This document shows positions 25,194 to 32,344 of a stretch of 64,000 nucleotides of DNA, in pieces. A model generated the notes under the pieces. The model did not search any database. It saw nothing but the letters and a program-made list of their open reading frames with translations, and was not told the DNA's origin. The stretch's first letter is position 1; each line of letters opens with the position of its first letter. A program made the position numbers and the translations under genes. The stretch covers positions 186,001-250,000 of the forward strand of contig NZ_PDUW01000006.1 of the NCBI RefSeq assembly GCF_003545815.1, written 5' to 3'. This stretch comes from Pusillimonas caeni. Lineage in GTDB: Bacteria > Pseudomonadota > Gammaproteobacteria > Burkholderiales > Burkholderiaceae_B.

Positions 25194-26740
25194 TCGAAAA
25201 ACTGTTCAAGAATCTTGTGCTGGTCGAACGCTTCCCGTTCGAACTGGGCCATGATGCGGCCCGAACGCATGACCGCGATGCGGTTGGCCATGCCCAGGAG
25301 TTCGGGCAGGTCGGAGGAAATCAGCACAATGGCCGCGCCGGACGCGGCCAGTTCGTTGAGATAGCGATAGATGGACTGGCGCGCGCCCACGTCGACCCCG
25401 ACCGTGGGTTCATCGAAGAGATACACATCGATGTCCTGCCCCAGGCTCTTGGCCAGCATCACCTTCTGCTGGTTGCCGCCCGAGAAGTTAGCGACGTTCT
25501 CGCGGATGCGCGACACGGGAAACTCGACTTTGGACGACTGGCGGCGGGTCGCGTCCGCCTCGGCGCGCGGCTTGAGGAACAGGCCCTGGATCTTGCCGAA
25601 CTCCAGCGCCGACACCAGCATGTTCTCGAGCGCCGGGCGTATCAGCGCCAGGCCGTCGCGCTTGCGGTCCGGCGGGCTGTACCAGACCCCCGCCGCGATG
25701 GCGTCGGCGGGATGCTTGAACTCGACCGGCCGGCCGTTCAGGCGAATCCGCCCCGAAGCGCGCCGGCGCAAGCCGAAACAGGATTGTCCCAGCTCGCTCT
25801 TGCCGCAGCCGACCAGGCCCGCGACGCCCAGTATCTCGCCCTCGCGCACTTCCAGATCGACCTCGCGCACGGACCCGTCTTCGGTGCTCAGACCCTCGAT
25901 TTGCAGCCGCGGCCCGCCCAGGGCGGTTCTGGGCTGCGGATAGAGGTCCGACAGCTTGCGGCCGCTCATCAACTCGATCAGGCGTGATTCATCCGTGCTG
26001 GCCGGCACGGTGGCGATCATCTCGCCATCGCGCAGCACGGTAATGACGTCGCCCAGCGCGCCGATTTCCTCCATGCGGTGGGTGATGTACACGATGGCCG
26101 TTCCCTCGGCCTTGATGCGGCTCAGCAGCGCGAACAAGGCCTGGGTGTCGTGGGTGGACAGTGATGCGGTGGGCTCGTCCAGGATGAGCACCTTTGGCAC
26201 GGCGCGCACCGCCTTGCAGATTTCGACCATCTGCTGCTTGCCGCGCGGCAGGTCGGCCACCAGCGCCTGGACGTCCAGGTCGAAGCCAAGGCGCTCGATC
26301 AGCTGGCGCGCTTCCCTGCGGGCGGCCGCCCTGTCCAGCAGGCCGCAGCGGCCGGTGGCCTCGTCGCCCAGCACGATGTTGTCGGCCACCGTCAGGTTGG
26401 GCACCAGCGAGAACTCCTGGAACACCGCCCTGACGCCGTGTCCGCGCGCCTCGGTAACGGAGCGGAATGCGCCTTTGAATCCGCCTATGCTCACGGAGCC
26501 CTCGGTAGGCTGGCCCGCGCCGGCCAGCAGCGAGATCAGGGTCGACTTGCCTGCGCCGTTTTCGCCGAACAGCACATGCACTTCGCCGGGCGCAAGGTCC
26601 AGGCTGATCTTGCGCAACGCCCAGTGGGCGCCGTAGCGCTTGCCCAGCTCGCGCATGCTGAGCACGGGAGGCGCTTCCGGCCTGCCGCGATGCTGGGCAA
26701 AGGCCTGGTCCTCGCGATCGGTGCTTGGTAGGGAAGCCAT
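25190..26740 (-). CDS. Ribose-type ABC transporter ATPase with two nucleotide-binding domains (RbsA-like)
   Basis: A 516-residue fused ATPase. Domain 1 has Walker A 'GENGAGKSTLISLLAG' and Walker B 'VLILDEPTASLS', with a signature region 'DLPRGKQQMVEICKAV'. Domain 2 has a degenerate Walker A 'GLVGCGKSEL' and a good signature 'FSGGNQQKVMLAKSL' with 'DVYLFDEPTVGVD'. This asymmetry is normal for RbsA/MglA. It is 24 bp after the binding-protein gene and overlaps the permease gene by 4 bp. The importer genes precede the ring-cleavage genes in the same direction, so uptake and degradation may be co-expressed. Confidence 0.92.
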   Translation of the reverse strand: MASLPSTDREDQAFAQHRGRPEAPPVLSMRELGKRYGAHWALRKISLDLAPGEVHVLFGENGAGKSTLISLLAGAGQPTEGSVSIGGFKGAFRSVTEARGHGVRAVFQEFSLVPNLTVADNIVLGDEATGRCGLLDRAAARREARQLIERLGFDLDVQALVADLPRGKQQMVEICKAVRAVPKVLILDEPTASLSTHDTQALFALLSRIKAEGTAIVYITHRMEEIGALGDVITVLRDGEMIATVPASTDESRLIELMSGRKLSDLYPQPRTALGGPRLQIEGLSTEDGSVREVDLEVREGEILGVAGLVGCGKSELGQSCFGLRRRASGRIRLNGRPVEFKHPADAIAAGVWYSPPDRKRDGLALIRPALENMLVSALEFGKIQGLFLKPRAEADATRRQSSKVEFPVSRIRENVANFSGGNQQKVMLAKSLGQDIDVYLFDEPTVGVDVGARQSIYRYLNELAASGAAIVLISSDLPELLGMANRIAVMRSGRIMAQFEREAFDQHKILEQFFE

Positions 26741-26764
26741 GTTCGATTCCTTGCCGGCCTTGCC

Positions 26765-27826
26765 CTACTGCACCCGGAATACAGGACGGAAGTTGGCGGG
26801 CGCGAAGGCTTCGTCGGTATCCAGCTGGTCGATGTTGGACTGATCGTAGAAACGCCCGACCGGGATGATGGTACGCAGGACGTCCTTCTGTTCCAGCAGC
26901 TTGACGGCTTCGTTGATGGACATCCGGGCGATGTTCACGGCGGGCTCGAGGAATGACGCCTCGATGGCCTTCTGCTTGATCCCCTGATAGACGCCGGGGG
27001 TCATGTACAAGGCCACCAGCTTGACGTCGCCGAGGCGATTGCGCGAACGCAGCACCGGCACGCCCGCCTCCGCCGTTACCGCCGACCCCACGATGTAGTC
27101 CAGGTCCTTGTGGGTCTGCAGCACGTCTTCGATCAGGCGGGTCTGCACCTCTTTGCCCAGGTCGCCGTACTTGGTCTCGACGATCTCGATCGCCCCGCCC
27201 TTGACGCCCTCTTTGAAGCCCAGGTCGAATTGCTCGACGAAGCCTGCGCCGGCAGGCCCCGGCAGCCAGGCCACCTTGACCTTGGGCGAACCCTCGGGAT
27301 GGCGCTTGACCAGGTATTGTCCCGAGTTGTAGCCCTCGGCGTAGGGCGACGCCAGGACATGGGCGCCCACATCTTCGGAGGACACGCCGTTGAACACGTC
27401 GACCACCGGAATCTGCTTTTTCTTGAGCTCGGCCAGCAGGTTGTTCAGGCCGTCGCGCGATACGGCGCCCAGTATCACGGCCTGGGCGCCGCCCGCCACG
27501 CAGTTCTCGATCTGCGAGATTTGGTTGTTGAGCTGCGGATATCCGCCCGCATCCATTACCTGCAGATGAAGTTTCAGGCGTTTGGCCTCTTCGACCATGC
27601 CGTAATTGGCGGCCATCCAGAAAGAGTCCTTCAGATGCGGGTAGGCCGCACAGATCTTCCAGGGCTTGGCGGCGCTCTCGACGCCGCGGTACTCCACCAC
27701 CGAGACACTGCCGTCCGCGCCGACCGAGTTGACCTGCAGGGGAAACCAGTCGGCGGCCGGAGCCGCGCCCGAGAATGAAAGCGCACCGACCAGCATCAAT
27801 GTATTGCGTAGGGAACGGCTTTTCAT
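26765..27826 (-). CDS. TorT-like periplasmic binding protein of a ribose-type ABC importer
   Basis: A 353-residue secreted binding protein. The first 24 residues ('MKSRSLRNTLMLVGALSFSG' then APA) form a signal peptide. The mature part reads like TorT, the periplasmic sensor partner of TorS: 'WFPLQVNSV', 'WKICAAYPHLKDSFWMAANY', 'MDAGGYPQLNNQISQIENC', '[15 protein letters not shown]' and 'YIVGSAVTAEAGVPVLRSR'. Here it directly precedes ABC ATPase and permease genes and no TorS/TorR genes are seen, so it is probably a solute receptor for import. A GGAGGA ribosome-binding site precedes the ATG. The ligand is unknown. Confidence 0.85.
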   Translation of the reverse strand: MKSRSLRNTLMLVGALSFSGAAPAADWFPLQVNSVGADGSVSVVEYRGVESAAKPWKICAAYPHLKDSFWMAANYGMVEEAKRLKLHLQVMDAGGYPQLNNQISQIENCVAGGAQAVILGAVSRDGLNNLLAELKKKQIPVVDVFNGVSSEDVGAHVLASPYAEGYNSGQYLVKRHPEGSPKVKVAWLPGPAGAGFVEQFDLGFKEGVKGGAIEIVETKYGDLGKEVQTRLIEDVLQTHKDLDYIVGSAVTAEAGVPVLRSRNRLGDVKLVALYMTPGVYQGIKQKAIEASFLEPAVNIARMSINEAVKLLEQKDVLRTIIPVGRFYDQSNIDQLDTDEAFAPANFRPVFRVQ

Positions 27827-27846
27827 GGTTGATTCCTCCGAATCCT

Positions 27847-27876
27847 TTTATATTTTTGCATACAAATTTGTACGCA
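27847..27876 (-). promoter_or_regulatory. Palindromic operator and -10 element upstream of the importer operon
   Basis: A 20-bp near-perfect palindrome TGCATACAAATTTGTACGCA (27857-27876; the core TACAAATTTGTA is perfect) lies 30 bp upstream of the binding-protein ATG. On the minus strand TATAAA (27847-27852) follows it and may be the -10, putting the palindrome over the -35 and spacer, as expected for repression. It matches the site at 31752-31771 at 17 of 20 positions. Binding by the GntR protein encoded at 19269 is inferred. Confidence 0.65.
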
Positions 27877-27962
27877 CTTTGATTATGAAGAAAAAAAATC
27901 AGATGTGCATCAGGGTATGCCCGGGATTCCGCTTGGCGCATGCGGCCCGGCCGCCCTCTTCC

Positions 27963-28790
27963 TCAGTCAGGCAACAGCGCCCGCTGGGCCGCCCGTTCGG
28001 CGCGCTCTTTGGCATCGAGTTCGCTGACCGACATGTGGACGTCGTCGTGCATGACCAGGCGTATCACCTGCTGTCCCCAGGGCACCTCGGTCTTGTCCGC
28101 CAATTGGGTGGCGCCCGCCTCGACCAGTTGCCGCGCCGCCGTCTCGGCCTTGTCCACCTCCACCCGCAGCGCGAAGTCGCGTCCGAAAGACTCGCCCGCC
28201 TCGTGCCGGTCGACGAAATTCCATTGTTCTTCGGAGAACAGCTCGATGGCGGCGGGCGCCACGGCGAACAGCGCGCCCCGCTCTCCGCCCGGGTGCTCCC
28301 AGACTTCGGTGGCCTTCATGCCCAGGCCGTCTTCGTAGGTGCGGATTGCGGCGTCCAGATCGTCCACCTTCATGCAGAAGCGCAGCTCGCGGAACTTGCG
28401 CGCCATGCCGCCCGGATGGCGTTCGTGGCGGCTGACCAGGCAATACAGATGGCCGTCCGGCGCATGGAAGTGCGTCCAGGCCGCGCCCCAGTTCTCGCCC
28501 GCCACGCCGCGGTGGACCTCGCCCACGAACTCCACGCCCTTGGCTTCGAGTTCGCGGCGCGCCTCGTCCACGTCGGCCACCAGAAACCCGGTGACGGGGT
28601 GGGAGAAATGGCTGTGCTCGGTGTCGGTGGGCTTGAACACCTCGAAGGCGTCGCCATTGGGCAAGCCGAACACCACGGCGTCCTGCTGTTCCATGTGCAC
28701 GTCCAGCCCGAGCACGTCGGCGACGAAATCACGCATGCGCTTGTATTCGGCTGTGCGCGAGCCCAACCACACCAGTCCCAGAATCTCCAT
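27963..28790 (-). CDS. Two-domain VOC (glyoxalase/bleomycin-resistance/type I extradiol) protein
   Basis: A 275-residue protein with two vicinal-oxygen-chelate modules: residues about 1-122 ('MEILGLVWLGSRTAEYKRMR' to 'HAPDGHLYCLVS') and about 132-258 ('LRFCMKVDDLDAAIRTYEDG' to 'MHDDVHMSVSEL'). The two-domain form occurs in ring-cleaving dioxygenases and in lyases. I could not place the full 2-His-1-Glu metal set with confidence. It lies 77 bp downstream of the cis-dihydrodiol dehydrogenase gene and upstream of the importer operon. A ring-cleavage or detoxification role is inferred. Confidence 0.75.
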   Translation of the reverse strand: MEILGLVWLGSRTAEYKRMRDFVADVLGLDVHMEQQDAVVFGLPNGDAFEVFKPTDTEHSHFSHPVTGFLVADVDEARRELEAKGVEFVGEVHRGVAGENWGAAWTHFHAPDGHLYCLVSRHERHPGGMARKFRELRFCMKVDDLDAAIRTYEDGLGMKATEVWEHPGGERGALFAVAPAAIELFSEEQWNFVDRHEAGESFGRDFALRVEVDKAETAARQLVEAGATQLADKTEVPWGQQVIRLVMHDDVHMSVSELDAKERAERAAQRALLPD

Positions 28791-28807
28791 CTTCCATCCT
28801 TTCAGAA

Positions 28808-28859
28808 CATGCGTCTTCGCATGAATATTGTCTCTTTACATGGCGCCCTTTCAGGCGCC
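28808..28859. other. Two hairpins between the dihydrodiol dehydrogenase and VOC genes
   Basis: CATGCG (28808-28813) pairs with CGCATG (28818-28823) around TCTT, and GGCGCC (28842-28847) repeats at 28854-28859 around CTTTCA. Neither is followed by a T-run on the minus strand. They could slow polymerase or stabilise the upstream dioxygenase messenger; their function is not known. Confidence 0.4.
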
Positions 28860-28867
28860 GCCTGGGC

Positions 28868-29665
28868 TCATCTGGCTCTTCCGCCCGGCTTGGACATGCC
28901 GCGTATGGCCAGGCCGCTGTCGGCGTTGAACACCGAACCCGTAATGTGTCCGGCGTCCCGCCGCGACGCCAGCAGGGCGTACAGCCCCCCGTAGGCGTCG
29001 GATTCGGGAATGGCCTGCAGCGGCACGGCGCGCTCGGTGCCTTGCAAGACAGAATCCTTGGGCTGCTGGCCCAGGGCATTCAGACCCTTGAGCGTAGTGG
29101 GCGCGATGCCGGGCGCCACGCCGTTCACGCGGATGTCCGGCGCGAATTCATAGGCCAACTGCTTGATCAGGCCCACGACGGCGTGCTTCGACGCCGTATA
29201 CAGCGCCCCTCCGCCCGAGCTGGAAAAGCTGGCAAAGGACGCCGTGACGATGAGGCTGCCCTTGCTTTCGACCAACGCGTCGTAGGCGGCTCGCGCCGCG
29301 AACAGCACGCTCTTGACGTTGACGGCGAACAGTTCGTCGAAGCCCCTGTCGAGCGCTTCGAAGTCGAGGTCGGCCAGCGCCACGTTCTGGTCGTAGATGC
29401 CCGCGTTGGCGCAGAACACGTCGAGCCGGCCGAACTCGGCCAGCGCCGTTTCCACCAGTCGGCGATTGGCCTGCGCCTGGGCCACATTGGCCTGCACCGT
29501 TACGATGTCCGCGCCGAACTCCTCGTCCAGCCGGCCGAGAAGCTTCTGGTCGATGTCCGCGGCCACCACCTTGGCGCCTTCGGACACATAGCGCCGCACG
29601 ATGCCCCGGCCGATCCCGCCGCCGGCCCCGGTGACGATGGCGACGGTTCCATCGAGACGGTTCAT
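28868..29665 (-). CDS. cis-Dihydrodiol dehydrogenase (BphB/HcaB-like SDR)
   Basis: A 265-residue SDR that should rearomatise the cis-dihydrodiol made by the neighbouring Rieske dioxygenase to a catechol-type product, using NAD+. The cofactor loop is 'TGAGGGIG' (12-19) and the catalytic Ser143, Tyr156 and Lys160 are intact ('SGGGALYTASKHAVVG'). 'YEFAPDIRVNGVAPG' and the ending 'SGLAIRGMSKPGG' are characteristic of BphB-type enzymes. I chose the ATG at 29665; a longer frame would run into the dioxygenase gene, which ends at 29701. It follows the alpha-subunit gene by 35 bp. Confidence 0.87.
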   Translation of the reverse strand: MNRLDGTVAIVTGAGGGIGRGIVRRYVSEGAKVVAADIDQKLLGRLDEEFGADIVTVQANVAQAQANRRLVETALAEFGRLDVFCANAGIYDQNVALADLDFEALDRGFDELFAVNVKSVLFAARAAYDALVESKGSLIVTASFASFSSSGGGALYTASKHAVVGLIKQLAYEFAPDIRVNGVAPGIAPTTLKGLNALGQQPKDSVLQGTERAVPLQAIPESDAYGGLYALLASRRDAGHITGSVFNADSGLAIRGMSKPGGRAR

Positions 29666-29700
29666 TGCTTCCCCTTCTTGCATAGCCTCGGCCGAATGCC

Positions 29701-31137
29701 TCATGCCTGGGCCGGGACTTCGGCCCGTGCATCGGCCTCGTCGGCCTCGAAACGCAAGGCCGGAAACCGGTCCGGCGGCGCGCTCATCATGGCTCCATAG
29801 AAGCGGAACAAGTTGCGCTGAACGCCCTCCTCGAAACGGCTCTTGTAGACGATGCCCGGCCCGGGCCAACTGCCGTCCTTGATCTGCGTGGCGATGCCGA
29901 CTCCCGGCAGGCCCATTTCATAGTTCATGTCCATTTGCAGCTTTTCGCCTGCCACGGAGCGGCCGGTGCGGGCGATGGTGATCCAGGGCTCGGTATCGTC
30001 GATCTCGAAGGTTCCGCCCATGGAGAATGTGGCCAGCCCCGAAGCGTAAGTACGCTGCTTCAGTTCGGGCGTCATGTTCTTGTAGCCCACGAACCAGTTC
30101 CAAGCTTCGATCTTGCCCGGGCCCTTGGGCTGCCAGCAGCGGATGGTCAGCATGCCGGTCGCCGGATGCTTGGACGCATCGTCGGTGGTGGGCAGCAGCA
30201 GGATGGAAAAGTTCGGAAATACGTTGCCCACAAAGACGCGCGACATGCGGGCCGCGTCGAGCTGGTGCTGGGAAATGCGCGAGGTGTCGAAGGTGCTGTT
30301 GAGCTCTTCGGGAAAGCCGAAGAAGCGCGGACCGGGCTCTTCCTCGCTGGCCGCCATGGAGAAGGACAGCGAATGCCCGGGCGAGGCCTGGATGTGATAG
30401 CCCTTCATGTTCTCGGCAAAAGGCACCGGAAAGGCGCCGATGTCGATGGCCGACCGATGCAGGGTGCCAAGGTGGTAGTCGTCGCCCGAGAAGTTGTCGG
30501 CGCCGGACTTCCAGTCGGCCTCGATCACGAAGCGCTGCGGCGGCGCAAGCACCTCGACGCCGTGCTCGTTAAGGCCGAATACCAGATCCAGGTACCATGC
30601 CATGTCGCCCAGGTATTCCTTCAAAGGCGGCGTCTTGTCGTCCAGCGTGGCAAAGATCAGGCCCTGGTAGCTGTCCACCTGGGTGGCGGGAAGCAATCCC
30701 TTGTCGGCTTTCTCCATTTCGCCATAGGCGCTTTTCCACAGCGGAGCGCCGGTCAGGCGGCCCTTGATGTCGTAGGTCCAGCCGTGGTAGGGACACACGA
30801 AGCCCTTGGTGTTGCCGGCGCTGGCCCGGGCCACTTTGACGCCGCGATGGCGACAGGCATCGAACAATACATGGATCCCACCCTCCTGATCACGCGTGAC
30901 GATGAAGTCGTCTTCGCCGATCTTGCGCACCACATAGTCGCCGGCATTGGGAATCTCCGACTCGTGGGCCATGAAAACCCAGCAACGCCCGAAGATCTGC
31001 CGCAGCTCCTGCTCGTAGACCGCTGAATTGCCATACAGCCCGACAGGCACCCGGCCGTGATCGACGCCCTCGTGCAGCCTTTGGAGCAGGCCTTCTACCT
31101 CTTCTGATTTTTGCGAAACCGTATCCGTGTTTGCCAT
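29701..31137 (-). CDS. Aromatic-ring-hydroxylating dioxygenase, Rieske alpha subunit
   Basis: A 478-residue catalytic subunit. The Rieske [2Fe-2S] ligands are Cys95, His97, Cys115 and His118 ('CRHRGV'...'CPYHGW'). The mononuclear iron site is seen as 'NFSGDDYHLGTLHRS', with His222 and His227 and the bridging Asp219. The enzyme should add both atoms of O2 to an aromatic ring to give a cis-dihydrodiol. I chose the ATG at 31137 with GGAGAG upstream. The beta subunit gene ends 23 bp before it. No ferredoxin or reductase gene is in the cluster, so electrons must come from elsewhere. The substrate is not identifiable. Confidence 0.92.
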   Translation of the reverse strand: MANTDTVSQKSEEVEGLLQRLHEGVDHGRVPVGLYGNSAVYEQELRQIFGRCWVFMAHESEIPNAGDYVVRKIGEDDFIVTRDQEGGIHVLFDACRHRGVKVARASAGNTKGFVCPYHGWTYDIKGRLTGAPLWKSAYGEMEKADKGLLPATQVDSYQGLIFATLDDKTPPLKEYLGDMAWYLDLVFGLNEHGVEVLAPPQRFVIEADWKSGADNFSGDDYHLGTLHRSAIDIGAFPVPFAENMKGYHIQASPGHSLSFSMAASEEEPGPRFFGFPEELNSTFDTSRISQHQLDAARMSRVFVGNVFPNFSILLLPTTDDASKHPATGMLTIRCWQPKGPGKIEAWNWFVGYKNMTPELKQRTYASGLATFSMGGTFEIDDTEPWITIARTGRSVAGEKLQMDMNYEMGLPGVGIATQIKDGSWPGPGIVYKSRFEEGVQRNLFRFYGAMMSAPPDRFPALRFEADEADARAEVPAQA

Positions 31138-31160
31138 GATGAACTCTCCGAACAAACGAC

Positions 31161-31694
31161 TCAAAATATGATGGCCAGGTTATGCGATGCAATGGCCGTG
31201 GTGTCGAGGTAGACAACACGCCTCGCCAGCAGGAAACCGTCGCCGGTCTGCTCGAGCACGTCATGGCGCTCGCCGGAAAAAATCTGCGGAGCCGTTTCGT
31301 CCTGGCGCGTCCGGTACAGCAGCAGGTTCGAACGCACTTCCACCCGGCTGTCCCTGGGCTGGCCGACACGCACATTCGTAATGAAGTGGCGTGTGCGCGA
31401 CTGGGGGTCTTCGGCCCACGAGTGCCCAGTCTCGGCCTGCGCCAGCTTGCTGTTGAGCGAGCCCCAGCTTTCGACAAGATGGTATGCCCCTTCCACGAAA
31501 CCCTTGCCCCGGCCGCGCCCGACCGTCTGGCGCAGAGGCAATTGATACACCACGTCTTTGCTGACCAGCTTCTCGAGCCACTCGCGCTCGCGCTGGTCGT
31601 CCAGCATTTCGGCTTCGACCAGCAGCCAATCGGCCACCTTGTCGCGCAGCGAGGGATCGGCAAGCACTCCCAGTCCACTCAACCCGTTGTTCAT
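31161..31694 (-). CDS. Aromatic-ring-hydroxylating dioxygenase, beta subunit
   Basis: A 177-residue small subunit of a Rieske dioxygenase with the SnoaL-like fold. The 'LLVEAEMLDDQREREWLEKL' opening, 'QTVGRGRGKGFVEGAYHLVES', 'SRTRHFITNVRV' and the final 'RRVVYLDTTAIASHNLAIIF' are typical of the family. It is the first gene of the dioxygenase operon, just ahead of the alpha subunit, an order seen less often than alpha-beta. A GAAGGAG site precedes the ATG. A palindromic site lies 57 bp upstream. Confidence 0.9.
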   Translation of the reverse strand: MNNGLSGLGVLADPSLRDKVADWLLVEAEMLDDQREREWLEKLVSKDVVYQLPLRQTVGRGRGKGFVEGAYHLVESWGSLNSKLAQAETGHSWAEDPQSRTRHFITNVRVGQPRDSRVEVRSNLLLYRTRQDETAPQIFSGERHDVLEQTGDGFLLARRVVYLDTTAIASHNLAIIF

Positions 31695-31748
31695 TTTTCA
31701 GACACTCCTTCAGAGATGTTCTTTTCGTCCTCGATTCTGATGTCGTAA

Positions 31749-31775
31749 TTTTGCATGCAAATTTGTGTGCAAAAT
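31749..31775 (-). promoter_or_regulatory. Palindromic operator upstream of the Rieske dioxygenase operon
   Basis: TGCATGCAAATTTGTGTGCA (31752-31771) is a near-palindrome flanked by T's and A's that extend the symmetry (TTTTGCA to TGCAAAA, 31750-31773). It matches the importer operator at 27857-27876 at 17 of 20 positions, including the central CAAATTTG, and lies upstream of the beta-subunit ATG at 31694. The GntR protein of this cluster is the likely binder. The outer TGCA words also resemble BoxR/BzdR target words, so BoxR is an alternative. Confidence 0.65.
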
Positions 31776-31819
31776 ATTGGGGTTTTCACTCATCGCGTGC
31801 AAAGGCGGGACGCAGATGC

Positions 31820-31845
31820 AAAAAAAGCGCCTGGAGGCGCTTTTT
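31820..31845 (-). terminator. Rho-independent terminator after the maoC-like gene
   Basis: A 10-bp stem (31822-31831 with 31836-31845, loop TGGA) rich in GC at its base is followed on the minus strand by seven T's (complement of 31820-31826). It lies 28 bp past the stop of the maoC-like gene at 31874 and should end the boxC-boxB-boxA-maoC transcript before the dioxygenase promoter. Confidence 0.85.
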
Positions 31846-31873
31846 AAGAATGAAAGGCGGGAATTCGAACTGG

Positions 31874-32323
31874 TCAGGAATTCGGGCTGGCCGCCAGATC
31901 GAACAGGCTGGTGGCTTCGACCTCCAGCACCTGCTCTTCGCGCTGGTTGTACATGCGCCAGGTCCAGCGGATGATGCCGAGATCTTCGCGCGAGGACGAT
32001 ACCCGCACCGAATCGACCGTGATTTCGAGCCGCAGGGCGTCGCCGGGCCGCACCGGCAGCATCCAGCGGATACGCTCGACGCCGGGCGAACCGAAGGATT
32101 CGGAATCGTGCAGCGCGGCGTGCACCGTCATGCGCATGGCCAGGCTGCAGGTGAGCCAGCCGCTGCCGATCAGCCCGCCCCAGCGGCCCTCTTGGGCCTT
32201 GGCCATGTCGGTGTGGAACCACTGGGGGTCGTACAGCTTGGCATAGGCGATCATTTCCTCTTCGCTCAGCACGACGGGCTCGTGGCGAATGACCATGCCG
32301 TTTCGAAACTCACTAAATTTCAT
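31874..32323 (-). CDS. MaoC-like dehydratase/hydratase domain protein
   Basis: A 149-residue hot-dog-fold protein of the MaoC family. 'VLSEEEMIAYAKLYDPQWFHTD' carries the Asp and His of the hydratase motif, followed by 'GLIGSGWLTCSLAMRM', 'RIRWMLPVRPGDALRLEI' and a C-terminal beta strand. MaoC enzymes hydrate enoyl-CoA compounds; here it could act on an unsaturated intermediate after benzoyl-CoA ring opening. It lies 21 bp after boxA and is the last gene of the minus-strand box operon, ahead of the terminator at 31820-31845. Confidence 0.85.
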   Translation of the reverse strand: MKFSEFRNGMVIRHEPVVLSEEEMIAYAKLYDPQWFHTDMAKAQEGRWGGLIGSGWLTCSLAMRMTVHAALHDSESFGSPGVERIRWMLPVRPGDALRLEITVDSVRVSSSREDLGIIRWTWRMYNQREEQVLEVEATSLFDLAASPNS

Positions 32324-32344
32324 ACTCGCAATCCGGAAGATGGG

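Noticed and set aside
25989-27941. Minus-strand open frame of 650 codons across the ATPase and binding-protein genes
   Set aside because: It is a different frame of the same strand with Arg/Gly-rich nonsense composition; the real genes are at 25190-26740 and 26765-27826.
31751-31871. Small plus-strand gene starting in the operator region upstream of maoC
   Set aside because: The frame runs antisense through the maoC-like and boxA genes and has no family resemblance.
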